DNA of 15,600 nt, taken from the NCBI GenBank assembly GCA_944333375.1, contig CALVKX010000021.1, positions 1 to 15,600 on the forward strand, in the 5' to 3' direction. Position 1 is the first letter of the stretch; each line of letters opens with the position of its first letter. Of this stretch, positions 1-5,976 are shown piece by piece. Both the position numbers and the translations under genes were made by a program. Source of the DNA: an uncultured Eubacteriales bacterium. GTDB lineage: Bacteria; Bacillota_A; Clostridia; Christensenellales; Aristaeellaceae. A model generated the notes under the pieces. That model had not been told where the DNA came from, searched no databases, and saw only the letters and a program-made list of their open reading frames with translations.

Positions 1-564
1 CCTGCGCCGGTCGGCGGCCAGCGTGCGGCCGGAGGGATTCTGGAAGGTGGGGATCACGTAAAACAGCTTGGGATGATACCTGCGCGCGGCCTCCTCCAGC
101 TGATCCAGCCGCACGCCGCCCTCGTCGCTCTCGATGGGGATGAGGTTGGCCTCGTAGAGGTGCATGGTCTGCATGTTGCCAAGGAAGGTCGGGCTTTCCA
201 CGAGCACCGCGTCGCCGGGATTGACCAGCGCCTTGAGCAGCAGGTCCATGCCGCTGGTGCTGCCGGTGGTGGGAAGCACGCCGTCGCCATCCATGGAAAA
301 ACCAAAGTGGCTCTTGAGGTATTCTGACAGGCTTTCCAGAAAGGGCGGATAGCCCTCCGTGGCGCCGTACTGCAAAATGCGCTTGCCGTCCGCGAGCAGC
401 GCATCTCGCGCAAGATCGGCGCACAGCTGATCCGGCAGGGCATCCAGAGACGGGTTGCCGCCGGCGAAGCTGATCATGCCGGGGCGGCCCAGCACCTTGA
501 AGATCTCGCGGATGGCGCTGCCGGTCACGTTGTCAAACCGGCGGGCGAAGGAAACAGACTCCAT
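1..564 (-). CDS. PLP-dependent aminotransferase, class I/II fold (N-terminal 188 residues, cut by window edge)
   Basis: The reading frame opens at ATG 564 after AAGGAGGG with 8 bases of spacing and is still open at base 1. Its translation has the hallmarks of the fold-type I aminotransferases related to 2-aminoadipate/aromatic aminotransferases and to the catalytic half of MocR proteins: MISFAGGNPS near residue 31, LQYGATEGYPP near 83, TTGSTSGMDLLLKAL near 114, VESPTFLGN near 137 and PTFQNPSGR near 172, the last holding the substrate- and PLP-contacting Asn. There is no GntR-type DNA-binding domain before these motifs, so this is an enzyme and not a MocR regulator. The PLP lysine would lie beyond the window. 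Substrate is not decidable from sequence alone. The T-box leader immediately upstream, with a candidate Tyr specifier, suggests synthesis or turnover of an amino acid such as tyrosine. Family assignment is firm; the specific substrate is inference. Confidence 0.9.
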   Translation of the reverse strand, partial: MESVSFARRFDNVTGSAIREIFKVLGRPGMISFAGGNPSLDALPDQLCADLARDALLADGKRILQYGATEGYPPFLESLSEYLKSHFGFSMDGDGVLPTTGSTSGMDLLLKALVNPGDAVLVESPTFLGNMQTMHLYEANLIPIESDEGGVRLDQLEEAARRYHPKLFYVIPTFQNPSGRTLAADRRR

Positions 565-604
565 AGACAGGTCCCTCCTTGATGGCTCCGGCCGCGGAGG
601 CCGG

Positions 605-646
605 AAAAATGAAAGCCGCCCTCCTCCCTGCTTGGGGAGGAAGGCG
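605..646 (-). terminator. T-box leader intrinsic terminator
   Basis: On the minus strand an 11-bp stem (GCCTTCCTCCC pairing with GGGAGGAGGGC, one G-U pair) is followed by TTTCATTTTT. It lies directly after the T-box sequence, so it is the mutually exclusive partner of the antiterminator. It ends about 40 bases before the aminotransferase start codon. Confidence 0.85.
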
Positions 647-867
647 ACAGGCGAATCGCGGTACCACTTCCGTTTCGGCGCAGACGCGCCCTCAGCGGGC
701 CCTGAGGCCCCGCGCTATAAACGGCGCACCGTCGGTCCGCTACTGAAAAAACGTTCACGGCCGGGCTCGGGGAGGTATTCATCCGGGCTGCCGCCGCCTT
801 CTCGCACCGTCCGAAGGCTCTCTGAGGGCGCGCCTGCCCGGCTTACTTGGTCCCGTCATTGCCGGTG
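605..867 (-). promoter_or_regulatory. T-box riboswitch (tRNA-sensing leader), candidate Tyr specifier UAC
   Basis: This fills the 340-base gap before the aminotransferase. Read on the minus strand it has the full set of T-box landmarks in order. The 5' strand of the specifier loop carries AGTA (844-847). Next comes an AGAGAGCC box followed by GGACGGTGCGAGAAGG (about 798-823). The 3' strand of the specifier loop is GAATAC (775-780), framed by a CCGGGC/GCCCGG upper helix and a GGGA/TCCC lower helix. The T-box proper, AACGGAAGTGGTACCGCG, lies at 657-674, and a terminator follows. AGUA opposite GAA fits the loop-E motif of known specifier loops, which puts UAC (775-777, Tyr) in the specifier position; ACC (Thr) or CUC (Leu) by register shift cannot be excluded. 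The UGGU bulge predicts discriminator base A in the tRNA, compatible with tRNA-Tyr. The leader should raise aminotransferase expression when the cognate tRNA is uncharged. Confidence 0.93.
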
Positions 868-873
868 AGGGTT

Positions 874-902
874 ATTATAGGGGAACGACGCATGAAAGTC
901 AA
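874..902 (-). promoter_or_regulatory. Housekeeping (sigma-A type) promoter of the T-box/aminotransferase unit
   Basis: The minus strand reads TTGACT (897-902), a 17-bp spacer, then TATAAT (874-879): one mismatch from the full consensus. Transcription would begin near 867, just ahead of the T-box stem I. The -35 box begins only two bases past the TGA stop of the zinc-ribbon gene, and no terminator separates the two units, so the upstream operon may also read into the leader. Confidence 0.8.
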
Positions 903-904
903 GC

Positions 905-1324
905 TCAGTCGTCCTTGTCATCCTCCGCATCGGTGAAGAAGGGCTGGCCGCAGTGCTCGCATACGGGGCTTTCGTCATAATCGATGTCGGCGGCCTTGAC
1001 CAGCACGGTCTTTCCGCAGTGCGGGCAGTCGAAGGACAGTTCCTCCTGATCGCAGCAGTCGCAGCCGTCCTCCCCGTCGCAGTCACATTCGTCGTCCTCG
1101 TCGCCAAAGAGGGTTTCCTCCATGTCGCTAAGGTCGGAGTCAAGATCCTCCACATACTCCTCCAGCTCGCCCACATCCGCATCCAGATCAGAGACCTTTT
1201 GGGCCATCTCGTCCATCAGCCCCAGCATCTCCAAAAGCAGCTTGTTTTCGTTCTTTTCCTTGTCCAGATTCATGCCTTCGGCAAGGCCGCGCAGATAGGC
1301 GGCCCGATCGGTCAGATTCCCCAT
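905..1324 (-). CDS. CD1247-type zinc-ribbon protein with coiled acidic middle
   Basis: Start chosen at ATG 1324 after AAAGGAG; a longer upstream frame exists but has low-complexity sequence antisense to efp and no ribosome site. The 139-residue product has an N-terminal helical segment (TDRAAYLRGLAEGMNLD, residues 5-21) typical of the CD1247 N-terminal domain family of clostridia. A heptad-like acidic helix (about 22-70) follows, then a Cys/Asp/Glu-rich linker with cysteines 80, 82, 88, 90 and 91, and a C-terminal zinc ribbon with CPHC (100-103) and CEHC (122-125). The molecular function of the family is not known to me; in clostridia it is commonly found next to efp and spoIIIA. Here it is the last gene of a pepP-efp-CD1247 run, 19 bases after efp. 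The five extra cysteines outside the ribbon are notable and could bind additional metal. Confidence 0.85.
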   Translation of the reverse strand: MGNLTDRAAYLRGLAEGMNLDKEKNENKLLLEMLGLMDEMAQKVSDLDADVGELEEYVEDLDSDLSDMEETLFGDEDDECDCDGEDGCDCCDQEELSFDCPHCGKTVLVKAADIDYDESPVCEHCGQPFFTDAEDDKDD

Positions 1325-1343
1325 ATTGATCTCCTTTGCCTCC

Positions 1344-1901
1344 TCAGCAGCGCTCCATGTACTCGCCGGTGCGGGTGTCCACACGGATGTGGTCGCCGGT
1401 GTTGATGAACAGCGGCACCTGCAGGGTATAGCCGGTCTCCAGGGTGGCGGGCTTGTAGGTGTTGCTGGCGGTGTCGCCCTTGAAGCCGGGCTCGGTATCG
1501 GTGATCTCAAGCTCGACGAAGTTGGGCGCGGCCACGCTGAAGGCGCTGCCCTTGAAGAACTTCACGGTCACGTTGGTGCCTTCCTTGACGAAGGGGATGG
1601 CGTCCTCCACCTGGTCGTGGTTGAGAGGAAGCTGCTCGTAGGTGTCCATATCCATGAAATAATACAGGCCGCCGTCGTTGTAGACGTACTGCATCTCCTT
1701 GGTTTCCACGATGGCGCGGGGCATCTTGTCGGTGGGGTTGAAGCTGCGCTCGATGACGGCGCCGGTCATGACGTTCTTGAGCTTGGTGCGCACAAAGGCC
1801 GCGCCCTTGCCGGGCTTGACGTGCTGGAAATCGACGATGTTCCACACGCCGCCGTCCCATTCGATGGTAATGCCCTTTTTGAAATCGCCTGCGGTAATCA
1901 T
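1344..1901 (-). CDS. efp: Translation elongation factor P
   Basis: The 185-residue product has the usual EF-P length and layout: an N-terminal KOW-like domain, the central OB domain and the C-terminal OB domain ending in TGEYMER plus Cys. It relieves ribosome stalling at consecutive prolines. The loop that reaches the peptidyl-transferase centre reads VKPGKGAAF (residues 28-36), with Lys32 at the position that is modified in Bacillus (5-aminopentanol type) and is beta-lysylated in Enterobacteria. No modification genes lie in the window. The start at ATG 1901 follows GAGGAGG with good spacing. It is flanked by the Xaa-Pro aminopeptidase gene (44 bases upstream) and the CD1247 gene (19 bases downstream), so the three are probably one operon. 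The pairing of EF-P with a proline-specific peptidase is a conserved Firmicutes arrangement. The terminal Cys185 is a small oddity. Confidence 0.97.
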   Translation of the reverse strand: MITAGDFKKGITIEWDGGVWNIVDFQHVKPGKGAAFVRTKLKNVMTGAVIERSFNPTDKMPRAIVETKEMQYVYNDGGLYYFMDMDTYEQLPLNHDQVEDAIPFVKEGTNVTVKFFKGSAFSVAAPNFVELEITDTEPGFKGDTASNTYKPATLETGYTLQVPLFINTGDHIRVDTRTGEYMERC

Positions 1902-1945
1902 AGTGATCGTTCCTCCTCGATGTGTATTGACATGGAAATCCCGGC

Positions 1946-3016
1946 TTACAGGATGATGAGCTCGCGGCTGGGATGGGTGAGGACCTCGCAGCCGCCCTCG
2001 AGCACGGCCACGGAGTTTTCAATGCGCACGCCGCCGACGCCGGGCAGGTAGATGCCTGGCTCCACGGTCATGATCTGACCCGCCTTGAGCACGGCGTTCG
2101 TGCTCTGGTTAAAGCGCGGGTCCTCATGGATGTCGATGCCCACCGAGTGGCCCAGGCCGTGGCCGAAGCGCCCCTCATAGCCGTGGCCGTAGATGTAGTC
2201 GCGGGCGATGGCGTCGATCTCGCGGCAGGACCTGCCGGCGGCCACCGCGTCCTGTGCCATCTTCTGGGCGTCCAGCACAATGCCGTAGACCTTCTTCATT
2301 TCAGCCGAGGGCTCGCCCAAGGCGACGGTGCGGGTCATGTCGGCGCAGTAATTGCCGTAGCGCGCGCCAAAGTCCATGGTAATCATGTCCCCGCGGCGCA
2401 GGCGGTATTCGCCGGGCACCGCGTGCGGCAGAGAGCCGTTGGCGCCGGCGGCCACGATCGTGGAAAACGACGGCTTGCTGGCCCCGTGGCTCATCATGTC
2501 AAAATCGAGCCGGAGGGCGAGCTCCTTTTCGGTCACACCTTCCTTGATGTAGGGCAGGATGCGCTCGAACGCCTCGCCCGTGATGCGGCAGGCCTCACGG
2601 ATGAGGGCCAGCTCGTCCGCGTCCTTGATCTCGCGCAGGCGGGCGATCTCCCCACCCACCACCTTCCATTCCACCCCGCGCACGCTTTCGCGCAGGGCGT
2701 TGAAGGTGTGGACGGTCACAAAGTCGTCCTCATAGTACAGGGTGTCGATCCCGCCGCGGGCGCACAGCGCGCCGGCGATGTCCTCGTGCGAGGTGCCCTT
2801 TTCGGTCATCAGCACCTCAAAGCCGGGAGCCTGCGCCTGCGCCTGCTCGGTATAGCGAAAGTCCGTCACGATGGCGCTGATCCCGCGCGAGACCAGCACC
2901 AGGCCCTCGCCCGTGTAGCCGGAGAGATAGAACATATTGCTGGGGTCATAGACCACCACGCCCTCGTGATCGCCAAGGTTCATGGAATCAAGGAGCCGTT
3001 TTACACGTTCTGTCAA
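1946..3016 (-). CDS. M24 family Xaa-Pro aminopeptidase / X-Pro dipeptidase
   Basis: The 356-residue product has the short two-domain form common in Firmicutes: a creatinase-like N-terminal domain (about 1-125) and a pita-bread M24 catalytic domain (about 130-356). All five metal ligands are present: Asp215 (ITMDFGA), Asp226 (CADMTRTV), His290 (GHGLGHSVG), Glu319 (TVEPGIY) and Glu333 (VRIENSV). It should remove N-terminal residues that precede proline, or split X-Pro dipeptides, in the cytoplasm with two metal ions, probably Mn or Co. TTG at 3016 is taken as start because GAGGG stands 8 bases before it. The next in-frame ATG is codon 12 and has no ribosome site. It heads the efp operon, matching papA(yqhT)-efp of Bacillus. 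Whether it acts on long peptides or only on dipeptides cannot be told from sequence. Confidence 0.94.
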   Translation of the reverse strand: MTERVKRLLDSMNLGDHEGVVVYDPSNMFYLSGYTGEGLVLVSRGISAIVTDFRYTEQAQAQAPGFEVLMTEKGTSHEDIAGALCARGGIDTLYYEDDFVTVHTFNALRESVRGVEWKVVGGEIARLREIKDADELALIREACRITGEAFERILPYIKEGVTEKELALRLDFDMMSHGASKPSFSTIVAAGANGSLPHAVPGEYRLRRGDMITMDFGARYGNYCADMTRTVALGEPSAEMKKVYGIVLDAQKMAQDAVAAGRSCREIDAIARDYIYGHGYEGRFGHGLGHSVGIDIHEDPRFNQSTNAVLKAGQIMTVEPGIYLPGVGGVRIENSVAVLEGGCEVLTHPSRELIIL

Positions 3017-3061
3017 TGTAGATCCCTCACATACGGTCGTTTTGGCACATAGCCATTTTTT

Positions 3062-3070
3062 ATTCTACCA
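3062..3070 (-). promoter_or_regulatory. Candidate extended -10 promoter for the pepP-efp-CD1247 operon
   Basis: On the minus strand TGGTAGAAT (TGn plus TAGAAT) lies about 45 bases before the aminopeptidase TTG start. A convincing -35 is absent (TGGCGT at 17 bp), which suits an extended -10 promoter. This is the only good candidate in the 190-base divergent gap between the peptidase and the plus-strand endonuclease-like gene. Confidence 0.5.
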
Positions 3071-3143
3071 TAAATGAAACGCATACGCCACAGTTTTTTG
3101 CATTTTTAGGGGCCAAAATGGCGCGGGATGCCCCCGGTCCACC

Positions 3144-3172
3144 TTGAGCCCGCCGGACAAATATGGTATGAT
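3144..3172 (+). promoter_or_regulatory. Sigma-A type promoter of the EEP-family gene
   Basis: TTGAGC (3144-3149), a 17-bp spacer and TATGAT (3167-3172), with the preceding bases AT-rich in an otherwise GC-rich region. The predicted leader is about 28 bases and holds the AGGGGG ribosome site. Confidence 0.65.
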
Positions 3173-3206
3173 GATTGCAAGCAAAAGGGTACAGGGGGTT
3201 GATTGC

Positions 3207-4259
3207 ATGAAAATCATAAAGGTCCTTTTGGGCCTGTTGCTGCTGGTGGTGCTGGCGGCCGGCGGGCTGCTGGGATACCTGTCGCTGACGGAATACCGGC
3301 CGGACGACATTGAGCTGCTGGAGGTCGTCCAGGCGGCGCGCAAGGACAACGTGCGCGTGGGCGAGCGTCTGGACGTGCTGAGCTTCAACACGGGCTATTG
3401 CGGCCTGGGGCGGGAGCAGGACTTTTTCATGGACGGCGGGAGCATGGTCCGGCCCCGGAGCGAGGAGGACGTGCGCGCCAACCTCAACGGCATCCTCAGC
3501 GAGCTGGTGCGGCAGAATGTGGACATCTACCTGCTCCAGGAGGTGGATTTCGACTCCTGGCGCAGCTATTATACCAATCAGGCCGACACCTACCGCCACG
3601 GCCTGTCGCTGAACATGGCCTGTGCGTATAATTTCAAATGCGAGTTCGTCCCCTATCCCTGGCCGCCGCTTGGCAAGGTCGAAAGCGGCCTGGTCACCTT
3701 CACGGGCCTCAACGTGACCGAGGCCACCCGCGAAAGCCTGCCCATGCCCTTCAGCTGGCCGGTCAGCATGGCCAACCTCAAGCGCTGCCTGCTGATTGAG
3801 CGCGTGCCCGTGGAGGGCACGGACCGCGAGCTGGTCATCATCAATTTGCATCTGGAGGCCTACGATGACGGCGAGGGCAAGCGCGCCCAGACCGAGCAGC
3901 TCATGCGGATCATGGCCGCGGAGTACCGAAACGGCAACTACGTCATCGCCGGCGGCGACTTCAACCAGACCTTCGAGGGCGTGGACGCCTATCCCCTTCT
4001 GGACGAGAGCTTCTGGCAGCCCGGGGAGATATGCGTCAGCGATCTGCCCGACGGTTTCAGCTTCGTCTATGACGACGCCACGACCACCTGTCGCCTGCTC
4101 AACAAGCCCTATGACGGCGAGCGCAAAAACGCGCAGTTCTATGTGATCGACGGCTTTATCGTCTCCGATAACCTCAAGGTCAACCTCATTGAAACCGTGG
4201 ATCTGAATTTCCAGTACAGCGACCATAACCCCGTGCTTTTGCAGGTGACGCCGCAGTAA
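3207..4259 (+). CDS. Membrane-anchored endonuclease/exonuclease/phosphatase (EEP) superfamily protein
   Basis: Start ATG 3207 follows AGGGGG with 8 bases of spacing; a longer frame upstream runs through the promoter. The 350-residue protein begins with a Lys-flanked hydrophobic helix (residues 6-27) that acts as signal anchor, so the catalytic domain faces outside. The EEP fold signature is complete: LDVLSFNTGY (Asn61), LLQEVD (Glu112), INLHLEA (His215), GGDFNQ (Asp251, Asn253) and the final SDHNPVLLQV (Asp339, His340). This superfamily uses Mg to cleave phosphodiester or phosphomonoester bonds in substrates from DNA and RNA to phosphoinositides and sphingomyelin. The extracellular position argues against a repair nuclease and for a secreted nuclease or lipid/nucleotide phosphatase, but the substrate cannot be assigned. 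It seems monocistronic, between its own promoter and the next gene's promoter. Confidence 0.85.
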   Translation: MKIIKVLLGLLLLVVLAAGGLLGYLSLTEYRPDDIELLEVVQAARKDNVRVGERLDVLSFNTGYCGLGREQDFFMDGGSMVRPRSEEDVRANLNGILSELVRQNVDIYLLQEVDFDSWRSYYTNQADTYRHGLSLNMACAYNFKCEFVPYPWPPLGKVESGLVTFTGLNVTEATRESLPMPFSWPVSMANLKRCLLIERVPVEGTDRELVIINLHLEAYDDGEGKRAQTEQLMRIMAAEYRNGNYVIAGGDFNQTFEGVDAYPLLDESFWQPGEICVSDLPDGFSFVYDDATTTCRLLNKPYDGERKNAQFYVIDGFIVSDNLKVNLIETVDLNFQYSDHNPVLLQVTPQ

Positions 4260-4267
4260 ATTGATTC

Positions 4268-4296
4268 TTGACATATGCCATCTATGGGTGTAGACT
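4268..4296 (+). promoter_or_regulatory. Promoter of the DUF134-NifX fusion gene
   Basis: TTGACA (4268-4273), 17 bp, TAGACT (4291-4296). The -35 box is perfect and lies in the left arm of the large inverted repeat; the -10 box lies in its loop. Transcription would start near 4303, inside the right arm. Confidence 0.7.
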
Positions 4297-4317
4297 GTCC
4301 ATAGATGGCATATGTCA
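4269..4317. repeat. Perfect 19-bp inverted repeat around the promoter, likely operator
   Basis: The left arm TGACATATGCCATCTATGG (4269-4287) is exactly complementary to the right arm (4299-4317), with an 11-base centre. Each arm itself contains two short dyads, CATATG and CCATnnATGG. Because transcription should start within the right arm, the transcript of the downstream gene cannot form the hairpin, which favours a protein-binding site over an RNA element. As a terminator of the upstream gene it would lack a T run. An autoregulatory site for the DUF134 domain encoded 25 bases downstream is the simplest idea, but that is inference. Confidence 0.85.
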
Positions 4318-4341
4318 TTTATCCGGAAGGAGGGAGAGCGT

Positions 4342-5109
4342 ATGCCCAGGCCGTGCAAGCAGCGGCGCGTGTGTGGACATCCGCCCTGCGGACGTTTCGG
4401 GCCGGCAGGCCAGGACGCCGGGCCGGAGGTGGTGATGGGGGTGGACGAATTCGAGGCCATCCGCCTGATCGACCTGGAGGGGCTGACGCAGGAGGAGTGC
4501 GCGGCACAGATGAATGTGGCGCGCACGACCGTGCAGGCGATCTACGCGCAGGCGCGCGTGAAGCTGGCCAGGTGCCTGGTTGGCGGATGCGCGCTGTCCA
4601 TCCGGGGCGGCGACTATGTGCTGTGCGACACGGAGGCGGCGGCCGGATGTCCCGGACGGGGATGCCTGGGGCGGTGCCGGCACAGAAACAGGGAGGAAAC
4701 GAGCATGAAAATTGCGGTTACCTATGACAACGGACAGGTTTTTCAGCATTTCGGCCATACGGAGCAGTTCAAGCTCTACGACGTGGAGGACGGAAAGGTG
4801 ACGGCGCAGGTCGTTGTGGACGCCGGCGGCGAGGGCCACGGCGCGCTGGCGGCGGTGCTCCGCGGCCGGGGTGTGGATGTGCTGATCTGCGGCGGCATTG
4901 GCGGCGGCGCCCGGCAGGCGCTGGCGGCGGCGGGGATTCGTCTCTACGGCGGCGTGACGGGCGATGCCGACAGCGCCGTGGAAGCGCTTGTGCGCGGCGA
5001 GCTGGCCTATGATCCCCAGGCCCGCTGCGACCATCACGAGCACGGTCAGGGCCATTGCGGCCACGACGGCGGGCATGCCTGCCGTCACGGGCACTGCAAC
5101 GAAAACTGA
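4342..5109 (+). CDS. DUF134 (UPF0251) helix-turn-helix protein fused to NifX/NifB-like cofactor-binding domain with His/Cys-rich tail
   Basis: ATG 4342 follows AAGGAGG with good spacing and gives 255 residues. Residues 1-95 match the DUF134/UPF0251 family: MPRPCKQRRVCGHP at the start, VDEFEAIRLIDLEGLTQEE (34-52), then a sigma-70 region 4-like helix-turn-helix (about 49-77). A Cys-rich linker (C78, C83, C95, C103, C108, C112) follows. Residues 122-225 are a dinitrogenase Fe-Mo cofactor biosynthesis domain (MKIAVTYDNGQVFQHFGHT, later DVLICGGIGGGARQAL). This fold binds iron-sulfur or iron-molybdenum clusters in NifX, NafY and NifB tails, and occurs widely outside nitrogen fixers. The tail 229-255 holds eight His and four Cys and should bind metal. 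No nif genes are in view, so a metal- or cluster-responsive regulator is a better guess than nitrogenase assembly. Such fusions are known in clostridia; their role is not established to my knowledge. Confidence 0.88.
   Translation: MPRPCKQRRVCGHPPCGRFGPAGQDAGPEVVMGVDEFEAIRLIDLEGLTQEECAAQMNVARTTVQAIYAQARVKLARCLVGGCALSIRGGDYVLCDTEAAAGCPGRGCLGRCRHRNREETSMKIAVTYDNGQVFQHFGHTEQFKLYDVEDGKVTAQVVVDAGGEGHGALAAVLRGRGVDVLICGGIGGGARQALAAAGIRLYGGVTGDADSAVEALVRGELAYDPQARCDHHEHGQGHCGHDGGHACRHGHCNEN
4691..4707 (+). promoter_or_regulatory. Internal ribosome binding site and ATG that could yield the free NifX-like domain
   Basis: GGGAGG at 4691-4696, 8 bases, then ATG 4705 in frame, exactly at the first residue (MKIAVTYDNG) of the NifX-like domain. 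This matches how an independent gene of this family starts. The product would be 134 residues (4705-5109) and lack the DUF134 domain. The fusion may thus make two proteins, or be a recent join of two genes. Confidence 0.6.
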
Positions 5110-5124
5110 ATTCACGTGGCGACC

Positions 5125-5163
5125 GGCGGCGCGCCCTCCCCTGCGGAGGACGCGCCGCTTTTT
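5125..5163 (+). terminator. Intrinsic terminator after the DUF134-NifX gene
   Basis: GCGGCGCG pairs with CGCGCCGC and, inside it, CCTCC pairs with GGAGG, giving a long GC stem with a small internal mismatch. It is followed by TTTTT (5159-5163). It lies 15 bases past the TGA stop and isolates this gene from the sporulation block. Confidence 0.88.
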
Positions 5164-5189
5164 GTGTGAAACCTATGCACGCGCGCCGG

Positions 5190-5218
5190 GCATATCGCTC
5201 ACAGGGGGCGCATAAGGT
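5190..5218 (+). promoter_or_regulatory. Candidate sigma-E (mother-cell) promoter for the transpeptidase-spoIIIA operon
   Basis: GCATATC (5190-5196), a 14-bp spacer, then CATAAGGT (5211-5218). This resembles the Bacillus sigma-E pattern (a KMATATT-like -35 and CATACAnT-like -10 at about 14 bp), the factor known to drive spoIIIA. The -35 is close to consensus; the -10 matches only in CATA and the last T. No good sigma-A promoter is visible in the same gap. Confidence 0.4.
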
Positions 5219-5247
5219 TGAAGGACCAAAGCGAAGGGGGCGCGGGC

Positions 5248-5961
5248 ATGACGAAGGCGTGGAAGCGGGCCGTCGCGGCGCTTTTGCTCTGCGCGCTGCT
5301 CATCGCGGGCCTGAGCGCCGCGCAGGTCCCGGCGGAGAAGATGACCCCGGCGGAGCGCGCCCGCCGGGCCAACGTGCCCGATGGCGTATGGATCTGGATC
5401 GACATCCAGCAAAAGTCGCTCACGCTCTACGAGGGTACGGAGGTCAAAAAGCGCTATGCCGTGGCCACCGGCACCGGCGATACGCCTACGCCCATCGGCA
5501 CCTTCACCGTCACCAGCCGCTTTTCGGGCGAGCTGGGCGGCTTCGGGACGCGCTTTCTGGGGCTGAACGTGCCCTGGGGGCAGTTCGGCATCCACGGCAC
5601 CAACAAGCCCGGCACCATCGGAAGCAACGCCTCGCACGGCTGCATCCGCATGTATGTGCGGGATTCCGAGGAGCTCTATGGCCTGGTCCCCAACGGCACC
5701 AGGGTCGTCATCCAGGGCGGGCCCTACGGCCAGTTGGACAGCTACCTGCGCTACCTCATTCCCGGCGACCGCAACAGCCACGTGGCCGCGGTCCAGCGGC
5801 GGCTCACGGTGCTGGGGTATTATTCGGGCCAGGCCGACGGCATCTATGGCCGCGGCACCCAGGCGGCGGTCACCCGCGCGCGTCGGGAGCTGGGCCTGCC
5901 AGCGCTGGATGCCGTGGACGAGGCGTTTTACCGGGCCATCGGCCTGATTTTGTTTGAATGA
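5248..5961 (+). CDS. Secreted L,D-transpeptidase (YkuD) with C-terminal peptidoglycan-binding domain
   Basis: Start ATG 5248 follows GAAGGGGG at 7 bases; an in-frame TTG ten codons earlier lacks a ribosome site. The 237-residue product has a signal peptide or N-terminal anchor (hydrophobic residues 8-25). The YkuD catalytic domain (about 46-156) carries GIHGTN (His116) and SHGCIRM (129-135, nucleophile Cys132, Arg134). A PG_binding_1 repeat follows (about 177-213: VAAVQRRLTVLGYYSGQADG). It forms 3-3 peptide cross-links in peptidoglycan, or attaches proteins to it, outside the membrane. The gene ends 15 bases before spoIIIAA with the same orientation and no terminator, so it is probably co-transcribed and may act on the peptidoglycan of the forespore septum or cortex. 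The family is certain; the sporulation role is inferred from context. Confidence 0.93.
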   Translation: MTKAWKRAVAALLLCALLIAGLSAAQVPAEKMTPAERARRANVPDGVWIWIDIQQKSLTLYEGTEVKKRYAVATGTGDTPTPIGTFTVTSRFSGELGGFGTRFLGLNVPWGQFGIHGTNKPGTIGSNASHGCIRMYVRDSEELYGLVPNGTRVVIQGGPYGQLDSYLRYLIPGDRNSHVAAVQRRLTVLGYYSGQADGIYGRGTQAAVTRARRELGLPALDAVDEAFYRAIGLILFE

Positions 5962-5976
5962 TGGGAGGAGAGGCGC

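Noticed and set aside
1..564. MocR-type transcription regulator
   Set aside because: The protein begins with the aminotransferase domain after a clear ribosome site; no GntR helix-turn-helix is present.
1325..1510. N-terminal extension of the CD1247-type gene
   Set aside because: The extra residues are antisense-like Pro/Ser/Thr/Arg noise overlapping efp. A good ribosome site marks ATG 1324 instead.
4269..4317. Inverted repeat as a terminator for the EEP gene
   Set aside because: No T run follows on the plus strand (ATTTATCC), and the repeat coincides with a perfect -35 box. It could still attenuate read-through, but an operator fits better.
3060..4526. A 488-codon open frame on the minus strand opposite the EEP and DUF134 genes
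   Set aside because: It is antisense to genes with intact motifs, lacks a ribosome site, and owes its length to high GC content.
4705..5109. NifX-like domain as evidence for nitrogen fixation
   Set aside because: No nifH, nifD, nifK, nifE, nifN or nifB radical SAM core in the window, and this domain is widespread in non-fixing clostridia and archaea.
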